From: JAEUMW01 sp963734295
GTDB lineage: Bacteria; Pseudomonadota; Gammaproteobacteria; Burkholderiales; JAEUMW01
Reading direction: 5' to 3'
DNA length: 64,000 nucleotides
Assembly (NCBI GenBank): GCA_963734295.1
Contig: CAVTGS010000012.1
Span: 1 to 64,000 of the forward strand
The translations under genes were made by a program, and so were the position numbers. This document shows, piece after piece, positions 9,809-21,762 of the stretch. The number at the start of each line of letters is the position of its first letter. Position 1 is the first letter of the stretch. Below the pieces are notes generated by a model, which saw only the letters and a list, made by a program, of their open reading frames with translations, made no database searches and was not told where the DNA came from.

Positions 9809-12800
9809 ATGGGTTTGGCGAGTTTCGATGGCACGGCGATTGCTCGCGAGCGTCCGCACCTCGCAGTCCTCCCGCCCCGGCCTTCCCTGCTGCCGGCGCT
9901 CGTTCCCGGAGATACGTCAATCCTTAACCCGCCCCCCCGCGCCGCTGCGCGACCCGTCTTCCGGTTGCGTCCCATCGCGCGCGCCGTGCTGGCGCTTTTC
10001 CTCGGCGCGGCCGCGCGTCCCGGACATGCCCTGCCCACGGGCGCCGAGATCAGCGCCGGCCAAGGCGCCATCAGCCAGGCGGGGAGCGCCCTCACGGTCC
10101 AGCAGACGAGCCCGCGCCTTGCCATCAACTGGCAGAGCTTCGGCATCGGCGCCGCCGAATCGGTCGTTTTTCGGCAGCCCGATGCAAGCGCAGTCGCGCT
10201 AAATCGGGTCCTCGGGCAGGACCCCTCGGTCATCCTGGGCAGGCTGTCCGCCAACGGCCAGGTGTTCGTGCTGAACCCCAACGGCGTGCTCTTCGGTCAG
10301 GGCGCCCAGGTCGACGTGGGCGGGATCGTGGCCTCGACGCTCGGCCTGTCGGATGCCGATTTCCTCGCGGGTCGCTACACGTTCGGCAACGGCGGTGGCG
10401 CGGGATCGGTCGTCAACCGGGGGACGATCCGGGCGGCGGACGGGGGCTACGTCGCGCTGCTCGCGCCGCGAGTCGTCAACGAAGGCGTGATCGCGGCACG
10501 GCTCGGCACGGTCGTCCTCGGCGCGGGAGACCAGGTCACGCTCACGCTCGCGGGCAATGCCCTCGTCGGCTTCTCGGTGGACAAAGCGGCAGTCGACGCG
10601 CTGGCGGTCAACAAGCAACTGATCCAGGCCGACGGCGGCACCGTGATTCTCTCCGCCCAAGCGAAGGACGCGCTCCTCTCGACTGTCGTCAACAACGAAG
10701 GCATCGTCGAGGCACGCTCGGTGAGCGTCAAGAACGGCGTCATCCGACTGGAGGGTGGCGCAGAGCGGGGTCGTTTCGGTCAGCGGCAGGCTCGATGCGA
10801 CCGGGGCGAGCGCCGGCGAGACCGGCGGCACCATAGCGATAACGGGCGACAAGGTCGGTCTCGTGGACCGGGCAGTGGTGGATGCCTCGGGCGCGGCCGG
10901 TGGCGGTACGGTGCTCGTCGGGGGCGACTACCAGGGCAAGAACGCGGCTGTCCCGAACGCGAGCCGCACCTATGTCGGACCCGACGCCACCATCCGTGTC
11001 GATGCCATCGTCAATGGCGACGGCGGCAAGGCGATCGTGTGGGCAGACGACGCGACGCAGTTCTACGGTGCGATCAGCGCGCGCGGCGGACCCGCGGGCG
11101 GCAACGGCGGCTTCGTCGAGACGTCGGGCAAGGGCCGGCTCGACTTCCAGGGTGTCGTCGACACCCGGGCCCCGCTGGGAGCCTCCGGGACGCTGCTGCT
11201 CGACCCGACCGACATCACCATCAGCACCGCGGCCAGCAGTCTCACGTCGGCCTTCGGCGGTGGTGCCTTTTCGGACGCGACGACGACTCCGTCCAACCTC
11301 AATGTCGTGACGCTGACCAGCCAGCTCGCCCTCGGCAACGTGACGGTCGCCACCGCATCGGGGCTCGGGGGCGCCGGCGACATCACCGTCAACAACGCCA
11401 TCAACTACGGCTCGGCCAATAGCCTCACGCTCAGCGCCAACCGCGCCATCACCCTGGTCGCGGGCAGCGGCGGCATCAACAACGCCGGCACCGGCGCGGT
11501 CACGCTCGCGGGTGGCGGCACCGGCGCCATCGCGGTCAACGAGAGCATCACCACCAACGGCGGTGCGATTTCGCTCACGAGTGGCACGGGCGGCGTAACG
11601 CTCGCCGCGGCGAAGTCGATCGATGCTGGCTCGGGCACGATCGCGATCAACGCGGGAGGCGGCGCGGCCAACTTCAGCTCCGGCACGTTGCGGAGCAGCA
11701 ACGCCACCGCGGCGATCGGCGTTACGAACGCCACCACGCTTACGCTCGGCAACGTGGCGCTTACCGGCGGCGGCACGCTGAGCGTCACCCACAGCGGCGC
11801 CGGCAGCGCAGACGGCCGGGACCACCATCAGCGGCAGCGGCGGGCTCATCGAAGGCGGGCGCCGGCACGCTCACACTGTCGCAGGCGAACACCTACACGG
11901 GCACGACCGCGATCAACGCGGGCACGCTGAGCCTCGCCGGGGGCAACGCCATGGCGGATACCGCTGCGGTGGTGCTCGCGAACGCCGCCGGGGTGACGCT
12001 CAATCTTGCCGCCAGCGAAACGATCGGCAGTCTGTCGGGCGGCGGCGCTGCCGGCGGCAATGTCGCGCTGAACAACCGCACCCTGACCACTGGAGACGCA
12101 AGCAGCACGTCCTATGGTGGCGTCATCGGCGGCACCGGAGGGCTGGTGAAGCAGGGCGCGGGGACTTTCACGCTCACCGGTACGAGTACCTACACCGGCG
12201 CCACTGGCGTGAGTGGTGGTACGCTGGCTCTGAGCGGTGCCACCGGAGCGGCGACCGGCGGCGCCTTCGCCGTCAACTCAGGCGCGAGGCTCCTTCTCGA
12301 CAACAGTGCGGCGAACAACAACAACCGCATCGCCGGCGCGCTCACGCTGAACGGCGGCGAGTTCGTCGTGCTCGGGAATGCGGCGGCCAACACCACCGAG
12401 ACGCTCGGCGCGCTGACGCTCGCGACCGGCTATTCGACCATCACGCTCGACCCCAACGCGGCGACCAATACGCGGGTCACCTTCGCATCGCTCGCCCGCA
12501 CTGCCGGGGCAACGGGGCTTTTCCGCGGCACCAACCTCGGCGCCAACACCGTGGCCTCGCAGACGGCCGGGACGTCGAGTATCGTCTTCACGACCGCGCC
12601 AGCGCTGACGGGGGCGGGCAACGCCGGCACGGCCACGGTCGGCATCGTCACCGGAGCGATCGGCGCGGGCGGCGCGTCCGGGAGCACCAGTGCCGGCACG
12701 GATTTCGTCACCTACAACCCGCCGACCGGCACGGTGAACGGGTTGCGGCCCCTGCTCGTGACGGAATACACCGCGACGCCGGCCGCGAACGTGAACCTCA

Positions 12801-15800
12801 AGCTGACGGCGAACCGCACGGCAGACGACACTTTCACCATCAATTCGCTGCTGCTGGCGGGAGGCGTCACGTACAACTACGACGCGACCGCCGGCGCGAA
12901 CACGCTCACGATCGCGAGCGGCAATGTCTTCTCGACCGGCGGCGCGAACTCGATCCAGCCGACCCAGACCACGGGCGCGATCGCGTTCGGCGCGACCGAG
13001 GTCAAGGTCTTCACGGTGAGCGACCTCACGTTTGGGTCGAACGCCCCCATCACGGGAACGGGTGTTTTCAGCAAGTCCGGTTCCGGGGTGCTGATCGAGA
13101 ACCGCAACGTCGCGCGCACCGGCGGGATCATCGTTAACTCGGGCATCCTGCGCTCGGGCATCAACAGCGCGTTCGCGTCGCAGGCCATGACGGTGCGCGC
13201 CGCCGGCACGCTCGACCTGAACGGCTTCAACAACACGATCTCGACGCTCACGCTGGAGAGCGGCGCCAACGTCCGGCGCGAGCGTCACCACTGGCACGGG
13301 CACGCTGACTCTCGGTGGGAACGTAACGCTCAACGTGAACGGCACCGGTACCACTGGCGCGACGGTGAGCGGCAACCTCGCGTCGGCCACGACGCGGACT
13401 GTCACGGTGAACAACGGTACGGCCGCGGACGATCTCACCATCGCCGCAGTCGTCAGCGGCGCCGGCGGCATTACCAAGTCGGGCGCTGGCACGCTTGCGC
13501 TCTACGGCGCGAACACCTACACCGGAGCAACCACCATCAGCGCCAACGGCGGCACGCTGAGCGCGAACACCCTCGCGAACGGCGGCGTCGCGAGCAGCAT
13601 CGGCGCTTCGACCAACGCCGCGACGAACCTGGTGCTCGGTACGAACGCCACGTTGCAATACGTCGGCGCCACCGCGTCCACCAACCGCAACTACACGCTC
13701 ACGGCGGGCCAGACGAGCACCGTGAGTGTCACGAACGCGGCAACCAACCTCACGATGAGCGGCGCGAGCGCCGCAAACACGGGTGCGCTCACCAAGCTCG
13801 GCGCCGGGACACTGACGCTGTCAGGGCTGAACGGCCACACCGGCGTGACGACGGTCGGCGCGGGCACGCTGGCGGAGGGCGCGAACAATGCACTCGCCAC
13901 CGGTGGCGTGACGGTTAACGGCGGCGCGACGTTCGACATCGGCGCATTCTCCGACGCGGTCGGGGCGGTCACGCTTGCGAACGGAAACATCACGGGCACG
14001 ACGGGCGTGCTCACCGGAACCTCCTACGCAGTCCAGAACGGAGCGATCAGCGCCACTCTCGGCGGTACCGGCGGGCTGACCAAGACCACGGCGGGCACCG
14101 TCACGCTCTCGGGCGCGAACACGTACACCGGTGCGACGACGATCAATGCCGGCATCCTCTCCGTGTCTTCGCTTGCGAGCGGCGGCGCGGCGAGCAACAT
14201 CGGCGCCTCGACCAACGCGGCCGCGAACCTCGTACTCGGCGGCGGGACGCTGCAATACACCGGCGCGACAGCCAGCACCGACCGCAACTACACGTTGACC
14301 GCGGGGACCACCAGCTCGATCGACGTTGCGAACGCTGCGACCAACCTCACGATCGCCGGCGCGAGCACGGCGACCACGGGCGCCTTGACCAAGCTCGGCG
14401 CCGGCACGCTCACCTTCACCGGGGCGAACGCCAACACCGGCGCGACGACCATCCGCGCTGGCACGCTGCAGGTCGGCAACGGGGGCACGACGGGGACGCT
14501 CGGCACCGGCGCCGTGACCAACCTCGCGAGTCTCGTCTTCAACCGAAGCAATGCGCTCACGGTCGCGAACGGCGTCTCGAGCTTCGGCGAGCTTGATCCA
14601 GCAGGGAACCGGTACGACCACCCTGACAGGAGCGAACACGTACACCGGCGCGACGACGGTCAACGCCGGGACGCTCGCGCTCGGCGCGGCGAACCGGATC
14701 GCCGACGTGAGTGCAGTGACGGTGGCCGCTGGCGGCACGTTCAACCTCGCGGGATTCGCGGAGACCGTCGGCTCGATCGCCGGTGCGGGCAACATCACGC
14801 TCGGCGCGGGCACGCTCACCGCCGGCGGCAACAACACCTCGACCACCTTCTCGGGCGCGATCGGCGGCACCACGGGCGGACTCACCAAGGCGGGCACGGG
14901 CACGCTCACGCTGTCCGGCGCCAATACTTACGGCGGCACGACGACCATCAACGCCGGCACGCTGACGGTTGCGGGCGGCAGCGCGATTCCTGACGCTTCG
15001 CAGGTGACGCTCACGAACGTGGCGGGTGCGACGCTCAATCTCGCCGCCAGCGAAACGGTCGGCAATCTCTCCGGCGGCGGCGCCCTGGGCGGCAACGTCG
15101 CGCTCGGGGCCAACACGCTGACGGTGAACCAGACGGCCGCGACCACTTACACGGGCGCGATCGGTGGCACGGGTGGGCTCACGAAGGCGGGCGCGGGCAC
15201 CCTCACGCTGTCGGGGGCGAACGGTTACACCGGGCCGACGCAGATCAATGCAGGCACGCTGCAGCTCGGGGCGGCGAACCGTATCGCCGACGCGAGCGCA
15301 GTGACGATCGCCGCTGGCGCGACCTTCAACCTCGCCAACAACGCCGAGACGGTGGGCTCCGTGGCCGGCGCCGGCACCATCGCGCTCGGCAGCGCGACAC
15401 TGACCACGGGCGTCGATAACACCTCGACCAGCTTCTCCGGTGTGATGAGCGGCGCCGGCGGGCTCGTCAAGCAGGGCGGCGGCGCTTTCACACTTGCCGG
15501 CGCGAATACGTACACCGGAGCCACCACGGTCAACGCCGGTAACTTGATCGCCACCAACGCAGCCGCGCTCGGCGGCGTCGGCAGCGGCACCACGGTCAAC
15601 ACTGGCGCCACCCTCGAGCTCGACGGCACCCTCACTTACGCAGAGCCGGTCGCGCTCAACGGCGCAACGCTCGCCTGGGCGGCCGGCAATCCCACTCTCA
15701 ACGGTGCCGTGACGCTCACCGGCACCAATACGATTACCGGTGACGCCGGGACGTTCACGCTCGGCGGTGTCGTCGGTGGCGCGGGCGGCTTCGACAAGAC

Positions 15801-18550
15801 CGGGGCGGGCACGGTGGTGGTTACGGGAAACAACACCTACGCCGGACTCACGCAAGTGAGCACAGGTGCGCTGCAGGTCTCGAGCAGCAACGGGCTGGGC
15901 TCGACTGCCGCCGGCACGAACATCGGCAGCAACGCGCGCCTCATCGTGAACGGCGCGGCGATCGGCGCCGAGCCCGTCACCCTGAATGGTCCGGGACCCC
16001 TCGGTGCCGGCGCAATCACGTCGAACGGCGCCGCTTCACTCGCCGGCCCGATCACGCTCGCCGCCGATTCGGTGATCGCACCGAATGCCGGCTCGACGCT
16101 GACGCTTGCGGGTCCGGTGGACGGCGCTTTTGGCCTCACGACGGGCGGCTCGGGAACGCTCAACCTGAACGGCACGGTCGGCGGCACCACTCCGCTGGCT
16201 TTCCTCACGACCGACGCCACGGGGGCGACCGGCATCAACGCCGGTCTCGTGCGCACGAGCGGCGGCCAGAGCTACAACAACCCGACCACCATCGGCGCCG
16301 GTGTCACGCTCCAGAGTACGGGCGGGAATCTCGTCGCCGCCGCGCCGGTCACGGCGACTGCCGGAGCGCTCTCGCTCGCCGCCGTGGGCAGCGTAACCTT
16401 CGACAACGCCGCGAACGATCTCGGTACGGTTGGTATGGCCGCGGGCGGAAACGCGACGTTGCGCGATGCGAATGGAATCGCGCTGGCAGTGTCCAGCGTC
16501 GGTGGAGACCTCGTCTTGAATGCCAACGGTGCCGTCACCCAAACTGGTGCGATCGGGGTAGCGGGAACGTCCGCCGTCAGCGCCGGTCCGGGTCCGATCA
16601 CGCTCACCGGCGCCAACGATTTCGGCGGCAACGTTGCGCTGACGACGATCGGTGTTGCCCAGGTGAACGATATCAACGCCCTTGCGATCGGTGCCTCGGC
16701 TGTCGGCACGCTCACCGCGACCGCCGGCGCAGCCGTGACGCTGAACGGGAACATCGTCGCGACCGACGCCGGATCGAGCATCGTGCTCGCCGCGCCCACG
16801 TTCACCAACAACGCGGGCGCCGCTGCGCTCGACGCGGGCGCGGGCCGCTGGCTCGTTTACTCGGTCGATCCGGCGTCGAACAGCTTCGGCGGGCTCGCGA
16901 GCGGCAACCAGGCGCTGTGGAACCGCGCCTATCCCAGCGTCGTGACGGAGGCCGGTAACCGCTACGTCTTCTCGACCCAGCCGACGCTCACGTTCACCTC
17001 GACCGATGTCGCGAAGACCTATGGGCAGGATGCCACGGCCGTGGTTGCGAGCGCCTTCGCGGTAAGCGGATTCGTCGATGCGACGGTCTATGGCGGCGTC
17101 TTCACCCAGGATACGGCGGCCAACACTTACACGGGCGCGCCGAGGCGTGACCTCGGTCGGTTCGCCCGGTACTGCGCCGGTCGCGGGCTCGCCCTATCCG
17201 ATCGCTGTCGACGTGACCGGCGTCACGCCCACCACCGGTTACGCGAAGGCGGCCGTATCGACTGGTCGGCTCACGGTGAACGCGGCGCCGCTCACGGTTA
17301 CGGCCGACGACCAGTCGAAGGTCTACGGCGACGCGGATCCGGCGCTGACCGCGACCTTCACCGGCCTGCAGAACGGGGAGACGCCGTCGGTCGTGACCGG
17401 ACTCTCGCTCTTCGCGCCGACCGGTGCGGCGGCCACCGTTACCGGCAGCCCCCACCCGATCACCGCGTCCGGCGCGAGCGCTGCCAACTACACGATCTCG
17501 TATGTCGACGGGCTGCTCACGGTCACGCCACGCCCGATCTCGATCGCGGCCGACCCGCAGACCAAGGTCTACGGCCAGCCCGATCCGGCGCTCACGTACG
17601 GGATCGGAGGCGCCGGACTCGTCTATGGCGACGTCCTCACGGGCGCGCTCACGCGGGTGGCGGGAGAGGCCGTCGCGGCCGGACCTTACGCGATCCTGCA
17701 GGGCACGCTTACGAACACGGCCAACCCGAACTACGACATCGCCTATACCGGCAACGTCTTCGCGATCACGCCCGCGACCCTCGTCGGCACCATCACGGCT
17801 GCGAGCAGGGTGTACGACGGGACCGTTACGGCGACCATCACGGGGCGCTCGCTCGCGGGCGTGCTGGGCGGCGACTCGGTGAGCTACGTCGGCGGTAGCG
17901 CGACCTTCGCGGATCGCAACGCCGGCGCGGGCAAAACGGTGACTGCTGCCGGCCTCGCGCTTGCCGGCGCCGACGCCAGCAATTACAGCGTTAACACGAC
18001 GGCCACGACTGCGGCGGATATCACCCCCGCGACGCTGACGTATCTCGCGAATCCGGCGACGGTTGTCCAGGGCACGGCGTTCCCGAGATTCACCGGTACG
18101 GTACAGGGATTCGTGTCCGGCGATACACAGGCGAATGCGACCACTGGCGCGCTTGCCTTCGACACGACTGCAGTGAGCGCCAGTCGGGCAGGCTTCTACC
18201 CCATCGACGGCGCCGGACTCACCGCCAACTTCGGCAACTATGTGTTCGCGCAGGCGCCGGCGAACGCAACGGCGCTGACGATCGAACCGCGCACCGCGCC
18301 GATCGACCCCGTCGTGATTCCGGATGGTTACACCGGGGCGCTCGCGAGCGCGGCGCAGAGCGAGAGCACGTGCGCGGAGCTCAAGGAGGGTGGGCAGGCC
18401 GAAACCCTGTGCGGCGCTCAGCAGAACTTCCGGGCATCCGAACAGGTGAACCTGGTACCGGGGTGGCGCCGCGTCGTCGATCTGGGCACGGTGTCGCTCA
18501 CGGTGGAAGGCGGCGGCGTGCGTGCTCCAGAGGGCGCGCGCACCCCCTGA
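9809..18550 (+). CDS. TpsA-family filamentous-hemagglutinin-like exoprotein (six frame breaks)
   Basis: Reconstructed product of about 2,900 residues, secreted across the outer membrane by the partner at 18622. After a signal-like segment (ARAVLALFLGAAARPGHA) comes the TPS domain with its marks SPRLAINWQSFGIG, GQVFVLNPNGVLFGQGAQVDVGGIVAST. A long body of autotransporter-associated beta-strand repeats follows (GGLTKAGAGTLTLSGANTYTG and variants). The last ~500 residues hold MBG/YDG-type modules (SKVYGDADPALTATFTG, TKVYGQPDPALTYGIGG). One-base insertions near 10757, 11812, 11857, 13275, 14597 and 17143 break the frame. The start is uncertain: ATG 9809 gives a long n-region, while an in-frame TTG near 9964 would give a normal signal peptide. 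No adhesin ligand can be named. GC content is like the neighbours. Confidence 0.8.
11900..15540 (+). repeat. diverged ~95-residue repeat modules inside the exoprotein gene
   Basis: Three pairs of long similar segments are visible. 13560-13870 matches 14160-14470 (ASTNAATNLVLG and ASTNAAANLVLG, then NRNYTLTAG / DRNYTLTAG). 14680-14940 matches 15265-15530 (GAANRIADVSAVTVAAGGTF / GAANRIADASAVTIAAGATF). 11920-12200 matches 14955-15235 (LNLAASETIGSLSGGGA / LNLAASETVGNLSGGGA). Each unit ends with a copy of the GTLTLSGANTYTGATTINAG strand motif. They look like segmental duplications of beta-helix modules that have since diverged. Confidence 0.75.
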
Positions 18551-18621
18551 GGGCAATTCGGCTAGACTCCCCGAGAAGTCGCAAGCAAGAAAAAACAAGA
18601 CACTCCCAACACCGCTCGACC

Positions 18622-20313
18622 ATGTATCTCAAGCTTCCTGCCGCCGCGGCGGGCGCGCTGTTGCTGGCGCAGACCTGCGGCCTTGCGCTGGCGCAAGTGA
18701 TCCCGCCCGACATCGGTACCACCATTCGCGAGATCGAGCAGCGGCGCCCCGAAGTGCCTCCGGAGCGGCGTCCGTCGCTCGAGGTGGACCAGCCCGCGCG
18801 ACCCGCGCTGCAGGCAGCGCCGGAGGCTCGCTTTCCGGTCCGTGCGTTTCGCATCACCGGGGCAACCGCGTTTTCTGCCTCGGAGCTGCTTCTTCTCCTG
18901 CGGGAATTCGAAGGCCGCGACCTGGGTCTCGCAGATCTGGAGCAGGCGGCCGCCCGCGTCACGAACTTCTATCGCGAGCAAGGCTACCTCGTCGCGCGTG
19001 CGTACGTGCCGGCGCAGGAGATCAAGGACGGCGAGGTCGAAATCGCGGTGCTGGAGGGGCGCTTCGGCCAGCTCGAGCTGCGCAACACGTCGCGGCTCTC
19101 AGATGATCTCGCGCGAGATACGCTGAGTCAGGCGGCAAGCGGCGCCGTGATCCAGCAGGCGCCGCTCGAGCGCGACCTGCTGCTGCTGAAGGACTTGGCA
19201 GGCGTCGCGTCTGCCGCGACGCTCAAGCCGGGCGCAGAGGTCGGCACGTCGGACTTGGTCGTCGACATCACGCCCACTCGCACCTTCACCGGCACGCTGG
19301 AGGGAGACAATTACGGCAACCGCTACACCGGCAGACTCCGCCTCGGCGGCAGCGTGGCGGCGGCGAACCTCGCCGGTCGCGGCGATCTGCTGTCGATTCG
19401 GGGTCTCGTGACCGAGCGCACTGGCGTGTGGTACGGCCGCGCGGCGTATCAGGTGCCGGTATCCGGAAACGGGCTCCGGCTCGGCGGCGCGTTCACCCGC
19501 ACCGACTACACCCTCGGCAAGCAGTTTGCCGTCCTCGATGCCAACGGCAACGCCGACATCTACAGCCTGTTCGGCATCTATCCGGCGATCCGCTCCACGC
19601 GTGGCAATCTCGATGCGCAGCTCACCCTCGATTACCTGGACCTCGACGACCAGGTGAACACGGCGAGCACCTTCAACCAGCGCTGGATCCGTTCGTTTTC
19701 GCTGGGCCTGAACGGGGACATGCGAGACGAGGTCGGCGGTGGCGGCGTGAACGCGGCGTCGGTCGCGTACGTCAACGGTTATCTCCAGTTCCGCGACGAA
19801 GCGGCCTTTCTGATCGACCAGGCGACCACGCAGTCGGCCGGAAGCTTCGACAAGCTCGTCTACTCGGCGCTGAGACTCCAGCGCGTCGCGGATGCGATCC
19901 AGCTCTACGTCGGCATGCAGGGCCAGTTCGCCGGCAAGAATCTCGACCCCTCGCAGAAGTTCGTGCTCGGCGGTCCGAACGGCGTGCGCGCGTACCCTCA
20001 GGGCGAGGGGGTGGGGGATGACGGATTCCTCGGCACGGCGGAGCTGCGCTACACGCTGCCGCCTTGGACCTGGCTCGCGCGACCGCAGGTCTTCGCGTTC
20101 TTCGACGGCGGCACGATCCGCATCAACCAGGACCAGTTCCGCGCCGGCCAGAACCGCGTGAGTCAGTACGGCGCGGGCATCGGCGCCAATCTGCTGTTCG
20201 TGGAAGGCTTTGCGCTGCGCGGCAGCATCGCCTGGCGGATCGGCTCCGAGCCGGTCCCGGGCGTGAGCAACGCGAGCTCGCAGGGATGGATCCAGCTCGT
20301 GAAGTTCTTTTAG
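18622..20313 (+). CDS. TpsB-family two-partner secretion transporter (ShlB/FhaC/HecB)
   Basis: Outer-membrane beta-barrel of 563 residues that exports the TpsA protein encoded upstream. Signal peptide LPAAAAGALLLAQTCGLALA, a proline-rich linker, a POTRA region (FPVRAFRITGATAFSASELL ... YLVARAYVPAQEIKDGEVEI), then a 16-strand-type barrel. The loop-6 motif appears as NGVRAYPQGEG, equivalent to the VRGY signature, and the C-terminus ends in aromatic WIQLVKFF as barrel proteins do. The start is the ATG at 18622; the open frame extends upstream but is non-conserved. Gene order is tpsA then tpsB, the reverse of many TPS loci. 71 bases separate the two genes. Confidence 0.9.
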   Translation: MYLKLPAAAAGALLLAQTCGLALAQVIPPDIGTTIREIEQRRPEVPPERRPSLEVDQPARPALQAAPEARFPVRAFRITGATAFSASELLLLLREFEGRDLGLADLEQAAARVTNFYREQGYLVARAYVPAQEIKDGEVEIAVLEGRFGQLELRNTSRLSDDLARDTLSQAASGAVIQQAPLERDLLLLKDLAGVASAATLKPGAEVGTSDLVVDITPTRTFTGTLEGDNYGNRYTGRLRLGGSVAAANLAGRGDLLSIRGLVTERTGVWYGRAAYQVPVSGNGLRLGGAFTRTDYTLGKQFAVLDANGNADIYSLFGIYPAIRSTRGNLDAQLTLDYLDLDDQVNTASTFNQRWIRSFSLGLNGDMRDEVGGGGVNAASVAYVNGYLQFRDEAAFLIDQATTQSAGSFDKLVYSALRLQRVADAIQLYVGMQGQFAGKNLDPSQKFVLGGPNGVRAYPQGEGVGDDGFLGTAELRYTLPPWTWLARPQVFAFFDGGTIRINQDQFRAGQNRVSQYGAGIGANLLFVEGFALRGSIAWRIGSEPVPGVSNASSQGWIQLVKFF

Positions 20314-20371
20314 CCGACCGCCTCGGGCGTATACTCAGGTTCCTTTCGCGTGGTGCAACGTCCAGAGAATC

Positions 20372-20869
20372 ATGGGAAATCTGACCACACCTGAAGCGCT
20401 GTCGATGCGGTGGGCCGAACTCGTCAAGGATCCGACCTTGAGCGATCTGCCATACAAGATCGAGATCAACCTCTGGGGAAAGGTGGAGATGACGCCTGCG
20501 AGCTTTTGGCACGGGCGGTTGCAGGGATCGATTGCGGCGCAGTTCGCCGCGCAACTGCGGCACGGCGAGTCGCTCACCGAAGTGCCTATCCTGACCGAGA
20601 TCGGTGTGCGCGCTCCCGACGTCGGCTGGGGCTCGAAGGACTACCTGGAAGCCAACGCCAATGCGTTTGCTCGTGTGCAGGTCGAGCGCGACCTGGAACG
20701 CGATTTCGAGCTGCCGCGTGCGGTGTACTTCTGGCAAGACCGGCTTTCCCCCCTGACGCGCATCCCCGATCCGCCCGCCGTCTGGCTCGACCCTCGCCCG
20801 GAGTCGACCGTCACTTTTCCAGCAGGCTTCTCAGCATCCAGGCCGTCTTGTAGCTCCGGCATAACCTGA
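20372..20869 (+). CDS. Uma2-like (DUF820) protein, C-terminal half atypical
   Basis: 165 residues. The first ~95 resemble the Uma2 family of PD-(D/E)XK-like proteins: KIEINLWGKVEMTPASFWHGRLQGSIAAQF and TEIGVRAPDVGWGSKDYLEA. The usual continuation with CVEVLSPSN and a GAREVWVVDP strand is missing or scrambled; only AVWLDPRPESTVTF faintly recalls it. The last 40 bases of the frame overlap, on the other strand, a relic of a dps gene. The gene is therefore probably truncated or decayed at a recombination junction. It follows the tpsB gene by 58 bases. Confidence 0.5.
   Translation: MGNLTTPEALSMRWAELVKDPTLSDLPYKIEINLWGKVEMTPASFWHGRLQGSIAAQFAAQLRHGESLTEVPILTEIGVRAPDVGWGSKDYLEANANAFARVQVERDLERDFELPRAVYFWQDRLSPLTRIPDPPAVWLDPRPESTVTFPAGFSASRPSCSSGIT
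20814..20852 (-). pseudogene. relic of a second dps gene (last 13 codons)
   Basis: Read on the minus strand this stretch encodes YKTAWMLRSLLEK followed by a TGA stop. The same 12 residues KTAWMLRSLLEK plus stop end the intact dps gene at 20907. The DNA differs at about eleven of 39 bases, nearly all in synonymous positions, so it is a diverged paralog end under past selection and not a recent duplication. Upstream of it no further Dps sequence can be read. Confidence 0.6.
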
Positions 20870-20906
20870 AGGTTAGCCTCACCGAAAGCCGGCTTGGATC
20901 CTGGCA

Positions 20907-21422
20907 TCATTTCTCCAACAAACTCCTAAGCATCCACGCCGTTTTTTCATGGACCTGCATGCGCTGGGTGAGGAGATCGGCGGACGGCTCGTCGTTCGCG
21001 CCATCGACCACCGGGAAAACGGATCGTGCCGTGCGAACCACAGCTTCCTGGCCCTCGACGAGGATGCGGATCATCTCCTCGGCCTTCGGCGCTCCGCCGA
21101 CCTCCTTGATCGAGCTTAAGCTCGAGAACTCGCCGTAGGTGCCCGGCGCGCGGTAGCCGAGCGCGCGGATGCGCTCGGCGATCTCGTCGACGGCGAGCGC
21201 GAGCTCGTTGTACTGCGTCTCGAACATGAGGTGCAGCGTCTGGAACATCGGGCCGGTCACGTTCCAGTGGAAGTTGTGGGTCTGGAGGTAAAGCGTATAG
21301 GTGTCGGCGAGGAGCTTCGATAGACCCGAGGCAATCGCCTCGCGGTCCGCCGCCTTGATGCCGATGTCGATGCTCGTCCCATTGCCGGGTGTTGCTTTTT
21401 TCATGGCCTTCTTCGCGCCCAT
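20907..21422 (-). CDS. dps: Dps family DNA-binding ferritin-like protein
   Basis: 171 residues. It stores iron and protects DNA from oxidative damage as a dodecamer. The ferroxidase helices are visible: LYLQTHNFHWNVTGPMF, then MFETQYNELALAVDEIAERI, carrying the conserved H, H, W, D and E positions of the inter-subunit site. The lysine-rich N-terminus (GAKKAMKKATPGNG) may bind DNA. The start at 21422 has AAGGAG about 8 bases upstream. Possible regulation by OxyR cannot be judged from the upstream sequence. A relic of a paralog lies just beyond its stop. Confidence 0.9.
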   Translation of the reverse strand: MGAKKAMKKATPGNGTSIDIGIKAADREAIASGLSKLLADTYTLYLQTHNFHWNVTGPMFQTLHLMFETQYNELALAVDEIAERIRALGYRAPGTYGEFSSLSSIKEVGGAPKAEEMIRILVEGQEAVVRTARSVFPVVDGANDEPSADLLTQRMQVHEKTAWMLRSLLEK

Positions 21423-21762
21423 GGTGACTCTCCTTTGTGACTGGGTTGGGGAAGATCAATCTCTGATTGCAACCTGCCCGCGCGGTTCAACCTTACCCCA
21501 TCGATTGTGCGGATTTCAACGATCGCCTGTGCCGATCCGTGCCGCGGGCCGGCAAGGACGCCATGCTACCGTCCCCGGTCATCGCTTTGCAGCGCCGCAG
21601 AGTGGGGCACGACGGCCGCATGCAGCGGCCGCGGCGGCGCCCGCCGCGGCGCGGCGTGGATGCTCGGAGGGAAATCGGCTATCCTTCGATCGCAAGCGCT
21701 GCCAGGAGGCAGAGCTTCCGGACCGCAGCGACTTGCCCTTCAGCCACCGAAAGGAGATGCAG

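Noticed and set aside
12278..13492. Long antisense open frames through the exoprotein gene and other GC-rich genes
   Set aside because: They mirror the third-position GC bias and repeat structure of the real gene, show low-complexity Arg/Ala/Val sequence and no recognisable domain.
20506..20522. Second sigma-54-like sequence TGGCACGGGCGGTTGCA
   Set aside because: The GG and GC elements are 11 bases apart instead of 10, which sigma-54 does not tolerate, and it lies within the conserved Uma2-like coding region (FWHGRLQG).
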